Shown one piece after another: positions 1-13,744 of a stretch of DNA of 64,000 nt. This DNA is from Phallus indusiatus (Eukaryota > Basidiomycota > Agaricomycetes > Phallales > Phallaceae): assembly GCA_027605045.1 (NCBI GenBank), contig JAQFWX010000021.1, positions 620,001 through 684,000 on the forward strand. Direction: 5' to 3'. The translations under genes and the position numbers were made by a program. Position 1 is the stretch's first letter; every line of letters starts with the position of its first letter. The notes beneath the pieces were generated by a model, which did no database searches, had not been told where the DNA came from, and was given only the letters and a program-made list of their open reading frames with translations.

Positions 1-2
1 CC

Positions 3-508
3 CCCAGCGCGGAGGGCAAAAATGGTGGAGGCAGGGTTAGCCAATTCTTCGTAACACTAAGGAGAAAACATCGAGTATCTTGATAAACATGCTGTTTTTG
101 GTCATATCGTAAAGGGGCTTGATACTCTTGAAAAGCTGAACTAAGTCTTCACCAATTAAGATGGAATCGTATTTTCCATGTCGTCATTCTTGGTTTGTCA
201 TCTTATAACATATTCGAAAGTCTTCCAGTATCTGAGAATTTGTCTGCAGACGATCCATTCCCTTATCCTGAAGGACTTGTAGTACCAGCGGAAGAACCGA
301 CCAAAATTCCTGACAACCCCAAGGATGAAGGACCCTGGAGGAACTGCCGAAGGAAGAGGCTGAAAGAGAGAGACGAAAAACAGGAAGATGGGAACAGGTA
401 CTGACTTAACCTATATAATTAGATTCCGTCAACTCTCATATATGTGGCGTCAGGCTTATTTCAAAATGCAAAACGTCCTCATTGACGACCGACGAATAGA
501 GTGGTACG
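3..508 (+). pseudogene. decayed PPIL4-type cyclophilin/RRM protein, 3' part
   Basis: The first 140 bases encode the end of a cyclophilin-type peptidyl-prolyl isomerase domain (SQFFVTL, then ENIEYLDKHAVFGHIV, KGLDTLEKLN). A one-base frameshift lies between the two pieces near position 59, and a stop follows KLN. Bases 215-400 resemble the acidic linker of PPIL4-type proteins (DDPFPYPEGLVVPAEEP, later ELPKEEAER in another frame). Bases 455-505 read KMQNVLIDDRRIEW, like the end of the PPIL4 RNA-recognition motif. The family couples a cyclophilin domain to an RRM and acts with the spliceosome. Here most of the RRM is missing and the frame breaks at least twice, so this is probably a relic. The 5' part lies outside the window. 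The family call rests on remembered motif similarity. Confidence 0.6.
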
Positions 509-1250
509 CATAAGAAGGACATAGAGGTAATGTAAGAACGCGATCCGCTTGACAATCGGATGCCCTCAAAACCAAGGTCCAACTTATCGCGCTGCATGGT
601 ACAGTATCCACATTTTCACAGGCGAGTCAAACGACCATTGCCATGAGACTGTACTGTCGAAGTCGGTCCACGAACGCATCCACAACGAAAAAACTCGTTT
701 TCGACATCCAGCAGAGACTTAGACCACGTTAGGATTTAATTTTGAATGAAGAGCATCTAGCTGTTGATTGATAAACTCTACCTGTAATCGTGTTGTACGT
801 GAAGTGTGAATGAAATGGACTTGATCTGATTTTGGGATTTGATTCTGCATCCTGGCACCTACAGCATGCGTGTCTTTTGATTTGCTTCTCTCACGATATC
901 GTGATGACAATCTAGACCCTGAATGTGTGTGTGGACAATGATCAAGCTTTTGAGCATGCAGGTGTGCACATAATAGCGCTCTATAGTAGTGTGGTTCGGA
1001 GTTTGAATGTTGGCCTCTTTGTGTGCAGGGGAACGTAGCCGCGTCTAAAGACAGCCGAAACTCTTTGTCCTCCCCGCATTCTTTTGTGCGTTGTGCTCTG
1101 TTTTGTTCCTATATAAAATGTCGCACGGAAATGTTCTTTCGAGGTCGTTATCTTTTCCTTCACATCGACTTTTAGGCAGGCCCCCTCTCTAATAACCTTT
1201 TATCTTTCAACTCCCTGGCGGAATTCTCACTTCTTCGAAAATAAATAACA
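509..1250. other. intergenic, no gene seen
   Basis: No reading frame here resembles a protein and no RNA gene was recognised. Short open stretches on the minus strand (719-910, 981-1163) have no family features. A TATA-like stretch (tcctatataaaatg, about 1107-1120) and a pyrimidine-rich tract near 1175-1230 precede the next gene and may be its promoter. Confidence 0.5.
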
Positions 1251-1744
1251 ATGATTTCCCAACCAAACTGCAATTCGCTGCTGAACCAAACCCTTCCGCC
1301 TCTACGAACTTTGTTTCCTGATTCCGTCTTCAAGCCAGCTGCCGATCAATGTCAGTCATTTGTACCACTCAAGCCGAAGCAGTGCAAGGTAAATGCCCCG
1401 TAGTTGCGACCAGTTTATCCTAAGTCTGACCAGTCTTTCAATTTCAGGAGTCAATACCTGCCTTGGGCTTACCGTCGTCCTTCGCGAATCGCACCACTCC
1501 AAGTCGTCGGGTCTCACGCTCCTCCAACTCTTCCACCCCTCCGCTCTCATTTTCCCCTTCCCCTTCGCCCCGACCTTCCCCTAATCCCGAGTTCCGTTTG
1601 GTACCATGCCCATTGAATCAAGCCGACGTTGTGATTTCCCATTCCAGCAGCACCTCCGCCGCTATTCTCGTCGGTCCAGCCATGCAGCGCGCTATCAAGC
1701 AAGATCGTAAAATTCATCCGTACCGTGTTATACGAAAACAATGA
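1251..1744 (+). CDS. small Ser/Pro-rich protein of unknown function
   Basis: Two exons, 1251-1388 and 1448-1744, flank a 59-nt GT-AG intron (gtaaat ... ttcag). They encode about 144 residues. The N-terminal third is neutral. The middle is Ser/Pro-rich with a run like STPPLSFSPSPSPRPSPNPE. The C-terminus (SAAILVGPAMQRAIKQDRKI, then HPYRVIRKQ) is basic and looks ordered. A TATA-like box lies about 135 bases upstream of the ATG and a C/T-rich leader follows it. No catalytic motif, signal peptide or membrane segment is visible. The VGPAMQ...HPYR tail reminds me of small conserved basidiomycete proteins, but I cannot name a family. The unbroken frame across a clean intron supports a real gene. Confidence 0.6.
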
Positions 1745-2064
1745 GGCAAAGTCACCCCTACGACATTACGACATTCTATACCACTACATGCATATATGCG
1801 CCCATCATTAATGCAGTGTATTTTTATATCACTCTCTCACTGTTTTATTCCCCGTTCTTTCTTTCCGAAAAAAAGAACCATTGTATCTGTTAGACATTGT
1901 TGTTGTCTCTTCTTCATGAAACAAAAATGTAATTCTTATACGTATAATAACGATTTGCCTGTGACGCACTACTTCGAGTTCTAAGCGCTTCAACTACTAG
2001 CTAGTAATCCAACCTACTACATACTGCTAAAGCACGTTAGAGTGCCGAGCCCAAGCCAAGCTTC
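1745..2064. other. intergenic between small protein gene and DHX35
   Basis: The stretch is AT-rich. It holds the 3' end of the upstream gene and the leader of the helicase gene. No open frame with coding character is present. Confidence 0.5.
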
Positions 2065-4968
<2,904 letters not shown>

Positions 4969-5284
4969 TAAGTTTCTTTATATGTCTACTTATCCAGGGA
5001 TTTTTTTAGGCTGTTGGAGTTTGGGCATAAATACTTTGATAAAAGAACAGGCCAAAGCGTATAATTGAATTCCCACTTTATGGAAGAAAAACCTGAGAAT
5101 CTTCGGAGGATTCCGTGTGCTAATGCCCTTGGGGGTAAGAAAGTTGAAATATAATGGAATCCATATGTCTTAGCAAGTATACAGTAATGATATTAGGGCA
5201 GCAACCTAAAGGAATTAGACCTACTCTATTCAAAGTTCTTTGATCTTAGCTACCAGAAAAAAAGAAAATACACACTACTAAATA
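4969..5284. other. convergent intergenic spacer
   Basis: This is the shared 3' flank of the convergent DHX35 and Mtf2-like genes. It is AT-rich with no coding signal and presumably holds both polyadenylation regions. Confidence 0.5.
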
Positions 5285-6692
5285 TCATGTTAATGACAGA
5301 CGGTCTTCTTCTCCATTATTGAATCTCCCGAATTCTTGTGAACGAACATGACTGGTGCGAAGTTTAGAATTCGGTGAAAATTTCGCTACCCGCCGCCCGC
5401 GTTTCATCAACTGCTCGGCTTTTTCCAAGTTTGAAAACGAATTGGATAGCTTTCCGTTGGGATGTGATGAATCCTCGAATTCTTCCTCCGAATTCTTCCA
5501 TTTGTCCTCGACGTCTCGCCTGACCTTCTCTAAAATCTTCCTGGTACCCCCGTCGAAGCTTACTCCATTCGCCTCCATTTCTTGCAAAATCGCCAACATT
5601 TCGCCACTATCTTGTTCCAATGCCCATCGAGCTTGTAAATATACATTATAAGCCGAGGTGTTGCAACCAAACACGTAAGAGGTGGGCGAAAGAGTTTTGG
5701 CATAGGTAAAAAGGGCAAGTGCAGCATGATTGTTTTGATGTGGATATGAAATGAAATATTGCATGAGATAAGTTAACAATGGTGCGTATAGTGTCGGCGG
5801 AAGAGGAGGATGGTTTGACGATGGTGTTGATGAGCTTTGAGGGTCGGATTCTCCGAAGAGTTCTCGAATAGCCCATTTTAGGACTTCCAAGTCAGAGTAA
5901 CATAACGCGACCTCCTCCTTTTTCTCGTCTAGAAGTTGATCCAACTCTGTTGTCCGTTTAGGAAGGTTCCGAAGTTTTCCGTATGTGTCCAGTGGTGCGG
6001 ACGGGACGGGCAGAACGCCAGAAGAAGCGGATGGTTGTTGTTCTTCTTGTAACTCCATGTCATTCTGGGTTAAGTCATCGGCATTCATGCTTCTTGACAG
6101 ATTATGCTGGAGCCATGACCAGCCTGCATTGCGCCGCTCCCTGCTTTCTAGCGGTAACTGAGCGGCAGCTGTAGTGAAATTCTCTTTCTTTTGGGTGGCA
6201 GCTCTAAAAATCATATCAAACATGCTGTCGAAAGCGTTTTTTTCATATGCCGTCATGGGGGGTCGACGGGAATGCCGTGATGTGGTTTCAGATTCCATAC
6301 TAGGAGTAGTAGGTATCCGCGTTGGCCTTTTATTCGGATTGCGCTCCGAGGACATGAACTTTCGTGACAATGCAACGTCTTCATCTATATTGGCAAATAT
6401 GTGATCCCAAGCAGAATCATCGTCCTCATGAGTCGATGAACTGATAAAATAAAGATTGTCAGACTGATTTTTTTTAAGGAGATAGCATAATATTTACGAC
6501 CTTTCGCTGCATCCAGGATCTTTTTTTGGATAAGTAGTATAGCCTTTCTTTCCGCTAGACCCAAACTTCAGCAAGTAAGGAGTAACTGAAAATATATAAT
6601 GTTTGTTATTAACAGAGAGGATAAGCAGAAGCGAACAAACAACCTGGAGCTAAAGAACGCGCACGAACAAGACCTAGTGACATGCCTAACAT
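5285..6692 (-). CDS. Mtf2-like mitochondrial RNA-metabolism protein
   Basis: Three exons are visible on the minus strand. The first two are short and encode MLGMSLGLVRARSLAP then a basic, hydroxylated stretch (KFGSSGKKGYTTYPKK), which reads as a mitochondrial targeting sequence. The main exon begins SSTHEDDDSAWDHIFANIDE and runs to the stop at 5285. A central block (YEKNAFDSMFDMIFRAA) and a helical C-terminal domain with repeated motifs (YFISYPHQNNHAALALFTYA, YNVYLQARW, ILQEMEANGVSFDGGTRKIL) resemble the Mtf2-like C-terminal domain and pentatricopeptide-like helices. The tail is basic. Family knowledge: yeast Mtf2/Nam1 acts in mitochondrial transcription and translation. The start at 6692 is preferred because it gives a clean presequence; the frame is open to 6839. 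The gene diverges from leucyl-tRNA synthetase. Confidence 0.7.
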
Positions 6693-6933
6693 TAGAAACT
6701 TACATAATTGCAAACAGGCACTGCAAAGCAAGCACTGTGACTCGATTTTCGGAAGAAGACTTATAAGACTGAACGAGTGCGGTACTGCTCTCGTACAGAT
6801 CCAAATCAGAACCATACGGTTCTTCAAAAAACGTTCCATCTTACGTTCCCCATTCGAATCAAAACTTAGATTCGTTTGTCACCCACTTTTCAGGCCACAA
6901 GTTTATCACTTTTCAACAACGGCGTTTGCTAAG
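6693..6933. promoter_or_regulatory. divergent promoter, Mtf2-like / LeuRS
   Basis: There are 241 bases between the two preferred start codons, so both promoters must lie here or overlap the coding ends. The LeuRS frame is open through the whole spacer from an ATG at 6682 (see findings). I saw no clear TATA box. Confidence 0.45.
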
Positions 6934-9900
6934 ATGGCGATCAGCACAGATTCAGCTACGATAGAGTTGGCCCAGGTTGGTGCAGCTTATATGTCAATGA
7001 TCCCGTCCCAACTAATTTGGGCATCATCCGATATAGACGGCCAAGAGAGATTACTTGGTATCTCTAGAGCAAAAATATCAACAACGGTGGCATAAGGATA
7101 AGCTTTTTGAGGTTGATGCTCCTCACGATTCAGAGATCACGGACTATGACGAGCTTCGGAAAAAGTACCCCAAGTGGTTTGGGAATTTTCCCTATCCTTA
7201 TATGAACGGATCTTTGCATTTGGGGCATGCCTTCACAATCTCAAAAATCGAATTTGCGGCGGGGTATCAACGGATGTTGGGAAAGCGAGTGTTGTTTCCT
7301 CATGGATTCCATTGCACAGGGATGCCAATTAAAGTAAGTCAAAATTGACATCATCCGTTCGCTCAAATCGGCAATTTATTCTCTGTACTTCAGGCTGCAT
7401 CAGATAAGATTGTTCGAGAGATAGAATTGTTTGGAGAGAATTTCGAGCGCTTCAAACTTGATACGACAGATGAAAAAGATGATAGTAGATCGGCGGTTAC
7501 CCACGGAGCAGCTGAGAAGACAAAGAAGAGCAAGGTAGCTGCAAAATCCACCGGACATAAATACCAATTCCAAATTATGGAGACTATTGGAGTCCCCCGC
7601 GCGGAAATCAAAAAATTCGCAGATCCTTTATACTGGCTAGAATATTTTCCGCCAATCGCAAAAGTAAAAATCTCTTTATCCAGGCTTCCCAGATTCGTTA
7701 TTAATTCAGTTACCAGCAAGACCATAAAGCACTGGGCACAAGAATCGATTGGCGTCGAAGCTTCATCACGACAGATGCCAATCCTTATTATGATTCTTTC
7801 ATCAGATGGCAGGTGAATAAACTTCACCAACAGGAACGTATAAAATTCGGCGAAAGGTATACCATCTACAGCCCAAAGGATGGCCAGCCGTGTATGGATC
7901 ACGACCGATCTGAGGGTGAAGCTTTGGGTCCCCAGGAGTATACTTGTGTGAAAATGGAGGTCGTCCAGTGGAGCAAGGCAGCAAGAGAAATCATCGCCGA
8001 TAGAGTAAAAGACAAGCGAGTTTTCTTGGTCGCTGCCACCTTGCGGCCAGAGACAATGTAAGCTTGTCTTTCAACGTCCACCCAACAGTTATTCACCCAT
8101 TTTAGGTACGGCCAAACCAACTGTTTCGTTGGAAGTGCCCTTGAGTATAGTTTTTTCGCCGTCAACGACACAGACATATATGTTTGTACTACCCGAGCAG
8201 CTCGAAATATGGCTTTCCAGGGAATTTCGACACCGCGCGGAGAGGTCAACCAGATTGCTGAAATTGACGGAGCTAAGATTATTGGAACCAAGATCAAAGC
8301 CCCGTTCGGCGTTCATCCTGAAGTGTATGTCCTTCCAATGGAGAATGTTCTAGCTACAAAGGTATGTTATGATATTCAAACAAAAATCCACTTTCGTATG
8401 AATCTCGATTTTGAAGGGAACAGGTGTTGTCACTTCGGTACCATCTGATTCACCAGACGACTATGCTACTTTAACAGATCTCAGGAAAAAGCCAGAGTTT
8501 TATGGCATAGATCCCACATGGGTTGCTTACGATCCTGTACCAGTTCTCTCGACACCGACGTACGGTGACATGACAGCACCCGCACTCGTAAAACATTTCA
8601 AAATTCAGTCGCAAAAGGATACCAAACAGTTGGCCGAAGCTAAGGAAATAGCATACAAAGAGGGTTTTTATTCAGGAACGATGCTCACTGGAGAGTTCAA
8701 AGGCGAAGCAGTACAGGAAGCCAAGCCCAAAGTCAGGGATGCTATGATCAGAGCAGGCTTGGCTTTTGCATATGCAGAACCCGAGGGTATGATCGTCAGT
8801 CGAAGTGGTGATGAATGTGTGGTCGCACTAATGGATCAATGGTATCTCGATTATGGAGAGACGACTTGGCGAACCCAAACCGAGAAGCGAGTCAATTTGT
8901 TTGAATCTTATTGGCGTTTCACTTATCTGTACATGACAGCTTGCTAGCCAAGATGAATACCTTTGGTGAAGAAACTCGCAATGGCTTCGAAGCTGTATTG
9001 CAATGGCTGAACCAATGGGCTTGCGCTCGGACGTACGGGTTGGGAAGTAAGATACCTTGGGACCCCTCATTTATGGTCGAAAGTTTGAGCGATTCAACTA
9101 TATATATGGCATACTACGCTGTCGCATACTTGCTGCAAGGTTGTTTGTCATATTTTTTCTTTATTTGTAGTCCTGACGAATTTTGCAGGTGGCATTATCA
9201 ATGGGGCTGAACCTGGCCCTCTAGGAATTAAGCCTGATCAATTATCCGATGATATTTGGGAATATATTTTCGTAGATGGCCCGTGGCCTCCGCAGGCTTC
9301 TATCTCGAAAGATAAAGTGGACGTTCTAAAACACGAATTCAACTACTTTTATCCCTTTGACGTACGCTCTTCAGGGAAGGATTTGATACCCAATCATTTG
9401 ACGTTCTGTTTGTACAATCACGCGGCTATATTCCCAGAGAAGCACTGGCCCGACGGTATGCGCACAAACGGTCACTTGCTCCTTAATGGTAAAAAAATGA
9501 GCAAAAGCACTGGGAATTTCCTAACCTTGCGGGATGCGGTTTCAAAGTTCGGAGCGGATGCAACTCGTTTGGCATTAGCGGATGCAGGTGATGGCATTGA
9601 AGATGCTAATTTCGACGAGAAGAGTGCAAATGCTATTATCTTGCGGTTGCACACTTTATTAGACTGGTCGGAGGTATGAAACCGTGCTCGCGAAAATCAC
9701 AATATGACTGATTAGTCCCACAAAAAGGAAATGACCCAGGGTCAAGCCTCTTTGAGAAACGGACAGAAGGAATACCATGATCGTATTTTTGAAGAGGAAA
9801 TTAATCAATTGATTAATGTAACACAGGAACATTACGAGAAGTATGTTGTTTCAAATATCACGCCCTGCATATTTGCTTGATCTTTTTAAGGATGAACTAC

Positions 9901-10738
9901 AAAGAAGCTTTAAAGCATGGGTTTTTCGAAATGCAAATTGCCCGTGATTGGTATCGGGAAATCACCTCGGACGTGGGCATGCATGCTGACGTTATTAAAT
10001 ACTGGATTCGGATTGCTGCCTTGCTAATACAGCCTATTGTTCCGCATACGGCGGAGCACATCTGGTCAACCATCCTTAACGAAACTCAATCGGTTCAGCT
10101 TGCTCGCTGGCCAACGCCGTTGTCACCTATTGATCGTGTCTTAATAGATGCGGGTACATATATTCGGACGACAGTGAAGTCCGTACGAGAAGCAGAAGGT
10201 CAATTGCTAAGAAAGACCAAGGCGAAAGGGGGGATTGCTACATCCTTTGATCCGAGGAAACCAAAGAGCCTTAGAATTTATGTGGCAGTCGCTTTCCCTG
10301 AGTGGCAAACGAAAACTCTGCGGATTATTGAGGACTCGTATCATGCGCAAGGCAAAAGAGTAGATGATGCAGATATTCGACAGCGGTTGGGGACTGCTGG
10401 TTTAATAAAAGATAAACGGGTTATGCCATTTGTTCAAACGATAAAGGTTTGCAGTCCCATCCTTGACAATTGGAGGTCAACTAACCAGAAAAATCTTTAA
10501 TTAGACGAATATTGCTAAATCTGGTCTGGAGAGTGCCGTAAATCGAAAGTTGCCCTTTGAAGAAGTACCTGCTCTGCGTCAAACTATATCTTATCTAAAA
10601 CGCAGTATGGGCTTCGTTGAGGTAGATTTGTTGTTAGCTGAGGATGCCCGAAAACATGAAGGTACTATAGGGTATTCAAAGAACATTATTGATTCGGCAG
10701 AGCCAGGATCCCCTTCATTTGAATTTCGTAATGTTTAA
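6934..10738 (+). CDS. LRS1: leucyl-tRNA synthetase, cytosolic type
   Basis: Class I aminoacyl-tRNA synthetase that charges tRNA-Leu. About nine short introns. The protein begins [14 protein letters not shown], then [18 protein letters not shown], the usual archaeal/eukaryotic LeuRS start. The HIGH signature is HLGH in [16 protein letters not shown] (about 7205-7250). The CP1 editing insertion follows, with [20 protein letters not shown] and [18 protein letters not shown]. The KMSKS loop is [12 protein letters not shown] (about 9488-9525). Then come the anticodon-binding helices ([13 protein letters not shown]) and the C-terminal domain to the stop at 10736-10738. Two intron acceptors, near 7720 and 8950, were chosen only because they keep the conserved frame. 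An in-frame ATG at 6682 would add 84 basic residues. No internal stop remains after splicing. Confidence 0.93.
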
Positions 10739-11273
10739 TGTTGAAACTAGTCACTAGAAAGAATTTTTTTCGGAATATACTTACATAGTATGTGCGGCAA
10801 AGTCTCTAGCATGCATGGCTTCGTTTGTATACACGAATCCTCGAAATGGAAATCAGTTGGACCACGTCGACAATAGTATTGAGGCCGTGACAGTTCACAG
10901 TGAATGGTGATCCCATTTGTAGCTTGCTGGGATGTTTATTAACGAATAAGATTTCGTTATGTACAGTATCAAGACATCAATATAAATACGGCTCTTCGAA
11001 ATGCTCTTACGAAAGTCGACCAGCATTTCATTAGAGCACTCCGAGAAAGACCTTCGTCGACTACCTAAATCCTGTAAATAATCCTACGGGAAACAGGTAA
11101 GTGAGTTTATGAGCAAGGCAGCCTCGAATGTGCTCGGGCAAAAGTAAAGAGAAAGGAAAAGGCAAAATTGAGACGCCTTGTTACATTTCGATCTCAGCGC
11201 AAATTAGCTGGTACTACGCCTCTGTCCACCACAACTTTTTGCGTCTTGTAGGTGTTGCCCATCTAGTCCCAAG
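10739..11273. other. intergenic, LeuRS to CAF1
   Basis: About 535 bases without recognisable coding sequence or RNA gene. The part after 11,100 is the probable promoter and leader of the deadenylase. An acceptor-like tgtag just upstream (about 11,250) leaves room for a leader intron. Confidence 0.45.
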
Positions 11274-12520
11274 ATGATAAAAGATGTGTGGGCAACAAAT
11301 CTAGAAGCGGAAATGAAGCAAATCCGAAATTACATCGACCGCTATCCTTATGTAGCCATGGTGAGCAAAACCCACTCCCGAGCTTACTCGCACAGGATTT
11401 ATGTATGTTAGGATACTGAGTTTCCTGGAGTAGTTGCGCGTCCCATTGGAGCATTCAAAACATCATCGGATTATCATTATCAGACAATGCGATGTAATGT
11501 CGAGCTCCTCAAGCTCATTCAAATTGGTATTACGCTTGCAGACGAAGAGGGTGGCTATCCTCAAGAGAATTCTACTTGGCAATTCAACTTCAAATTTAGT
11601 CTAATGTTCGTGCAATTTTTCACAATTGAGGTGCTTTCCAAAAATAAACTCACGATTTTGGCATAGCGAGGACATGTTCGTACCAGACTCATTGGAGTTG
11701 CTGCAGAAGTCCGGGGTAGATTTTCAAAGACACGAAGAGTTCGGAATTCTTCCCTGTGACTTTGCCGAACTTTTGATAACATCTGGTCTTGTACTATCCG
11801 ATTCGTGTAAATGGATTTCATTTCACAGGTACTAACTATTCCCTACTTGCATATTCCGATTTCTTAACAAACTTGACAGTGGCTACGATTTTGGATATTT
11901 CGTTAAACTTCTTACCAATTCTCCACTACCGAATGATGAGAACGATTTTTTCGAGCTTTTACACATCTGGTTCCCATCCATATATGATGTTAAGTATATC
12001 ATGCGAGCTTGCAAACCTCTTAAGGGAGGATTGCAAGACGTAGCAGATGACCTCGGGGTAAGATGCTCTCTTTTTCAATCTTATGGTTATGTGATCGGAA
12101 CTTTAACTCGTGCAGGTTATGCGAATAGGCACCCCTCAAGCCGGATCAGATTCTCTGCTAACTGCGGCGACATTCTTCAAAATGCGGGAGATTTACTTTG
12201 GGGATAAATTGGACCATGAACAATTTAATGGAACACTATATGGTTTGGGAACATCGTCTACAAACGGTACCCTTTCGTCTGAAACAGACCGGACTGGGGC
12301 AACGACAGCAGCTGAGCGCGAACGCGGCCCCTTGCTATCTACGCCACAACAGCCCTTGCAAGGCCAAGCATTAAATGGACCCTCAGCGTTATCTAATGGT
12401 TTATCAAACGCAACTCTATCCGCTAGCTTTCAATCGCAGCTGAACACACCATTTGTAGCTGCAATGGCGCAAAACCCTTTTCTGCGTAATGCAATGGGGA
12501 CTGTTGGCGGTGACCGGTAA
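11274..12520 (+). CDS. CAF1: CCR4-NOT deadenylase subunit CAF1/POP2
   Basis: DEDD-family 3'-5' exonuclease that shortens mRNA poly(A) tails within CCR4-NOT. Exon 1 is 11274-11360 and exon 2 starts at 11412. Catalytic acids are visible: D and E in AMDTEFPG, D in HSGYDFGYFVK, and D in AGSDSLLTAATFFKMRE. Other family landmarks are NLEAEMKQIRNYIDRYPYVA, ARPIGAFK, LLKLIQIG, IYDVKYIM and KGGLQDVADDLG. Introns are short GT-AG; one splits the codon of SGYDF. The C-terminal ~100 residues after YGLG are a Ser/Thr/Gln-rich tail typical of fungal members. Oddity: the usual HQAGSD, whose His is the fifth active-site residue in the DEDDh group, reads TPQAGSD here. Upstream in-frame residues are possible if a leader intron exists. 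Confidence 0.93.
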
Positions 12521-13071
12521 CCTGGCACCACTAACAAATATACTGTACTTACCACGTTTTGACATTGTAATATTAGAGCTTTTGCTTCTCAGCTTCGTAT
12601 ATATGTACATATATATACGAGTTGTGCACGTGTAGGAAATGAGCGAAATTGTGAACTAGGAGATTGCTGGAAAGATTGCGGTTTATACTTGTCCAGACTT
12701 TCAGTCAATTTTAAACATGGAGTGTAATTATAATATATGTGTGCGTCTTCCAAGATTGAGAAGTATGATTGCGAGGACGTTGTGGCTAGATTGTGTTTAG
12801 GCGATTGGGACTGGTGACAAAGTATCTTGACACTTTATTGCACCGAAAAATTCTAGGAGCGCCTTGACCAGTTCACCAACATTGAACGTTTTCACCCTTA
12901 ACAAATGCTGCGTAAACGACGCGAGTTTCTGTCAGACCGGCTACGCTGGTACAGATTCGCGGAGTTTGAACATATTTGCAGTTGGTGCGCCGAGTTCCCG
13001 TTTCAAACTTTATTTTATCCATCTCGTCCACCGAAACACAGAACACCCTCACCCTCTATTTTTCCGCTACT
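12521..13071. other. intergenic, CAF1 to eS28
   Basis: No conserved coding frame. A 69-codon ORF near 12,905-13,114 overlaps the ribosomal gene start and looks like chance. A C/T-rich run (ccaccgaaac ... tatttttccgc, about 13,028-13,070) just before the ATG resembles a pyrimidine-rich ribosomal-protein gene start region. The short palindromic tatatgtacatatata lies at about 12,598-12,615. Confidence 0.45.
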
Positions 13072-13446
13072 ATGGTGCGTACAAAGCCTGTTAACACATA
13101 TTTTCTTGTGTTGAAAAGCGTGTTATTTTAGGATACATCAGCAAAAGTACCAGTAAAACTTGCTAAAGTTGTGAAGGTACGACTATTTGTCTGTTGAACA
13201 TTATCAGAGAAAAACTCATATAGTAAAACTCAGGTCCTTGGTCGTACTGGCTCTCGTGGAGGTGTTACACAAGTCAGAGTCGAATTCATGGATGAATCGA
13301 AGCGGATGATCATCCGAAATGTGAAGGGACCTGTGAGGGAGGCAGACATTCTGGCCTTGCTCGAAAGTGAACGTGAAGCTCGGTGCGTAAACATTATGTT
13401 TCTTTTTTACCCCTGTTCCTAAAATATTTGCAGTCGTCTTCGTTAA
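13072..13446 (+). CDS. RPS28: 40S ribosomal protein eS28
   Basis: Small-subunit ribosomal protein of about 67 residues. Four exons: 13072-13074 (the ATG alone), 13132-13176, 13234-13382 and 13434-13446. The protein begins [16 protein letters not shown], then [18 protein letters not shown], and ends [25 protein letters not shown], a near-perfect eS28 signature. The first exon contributes only the initiator Met and the last only the end of one Arg codon, RLR and the stop. All introns are GT-AG, 51-57 nt. It converges on the proteasome gene 298 bases downstream. Confidence 0.95.
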
Positions 13447-13744
13447 AAGCAGTCTTTTGACCTGCATTTTCTTTGCATTCGTTCCATCTTTGTACGTTAC
13501 TTAATTAACAAACACCATCCAAAATTCTCACACGGCACTCGTCTCCGCAGATGTCTTCACAGCTTCATTATAATGTCGAGTGCCTCATTAAAATATGATA
13601 GATGCATGTGTATGAGCGGATGATCGCAATATGATTTCTTGAATGCATCTGCGCATGTTTGTTGAAAGATCTTTCATTAAAATAAACTGGCTCGGGAAGT
13701 ATTCTAAACCATACTGTAACTGTACTACTCTTTGAGGCATCCTA

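Noticed and set aside
12905..13114. 69-codon plus-strand ORF before eS28
   Set aside because: It overlaps the eS28 start and first intron, has no protein-like features, and is better explained as leader sequence.
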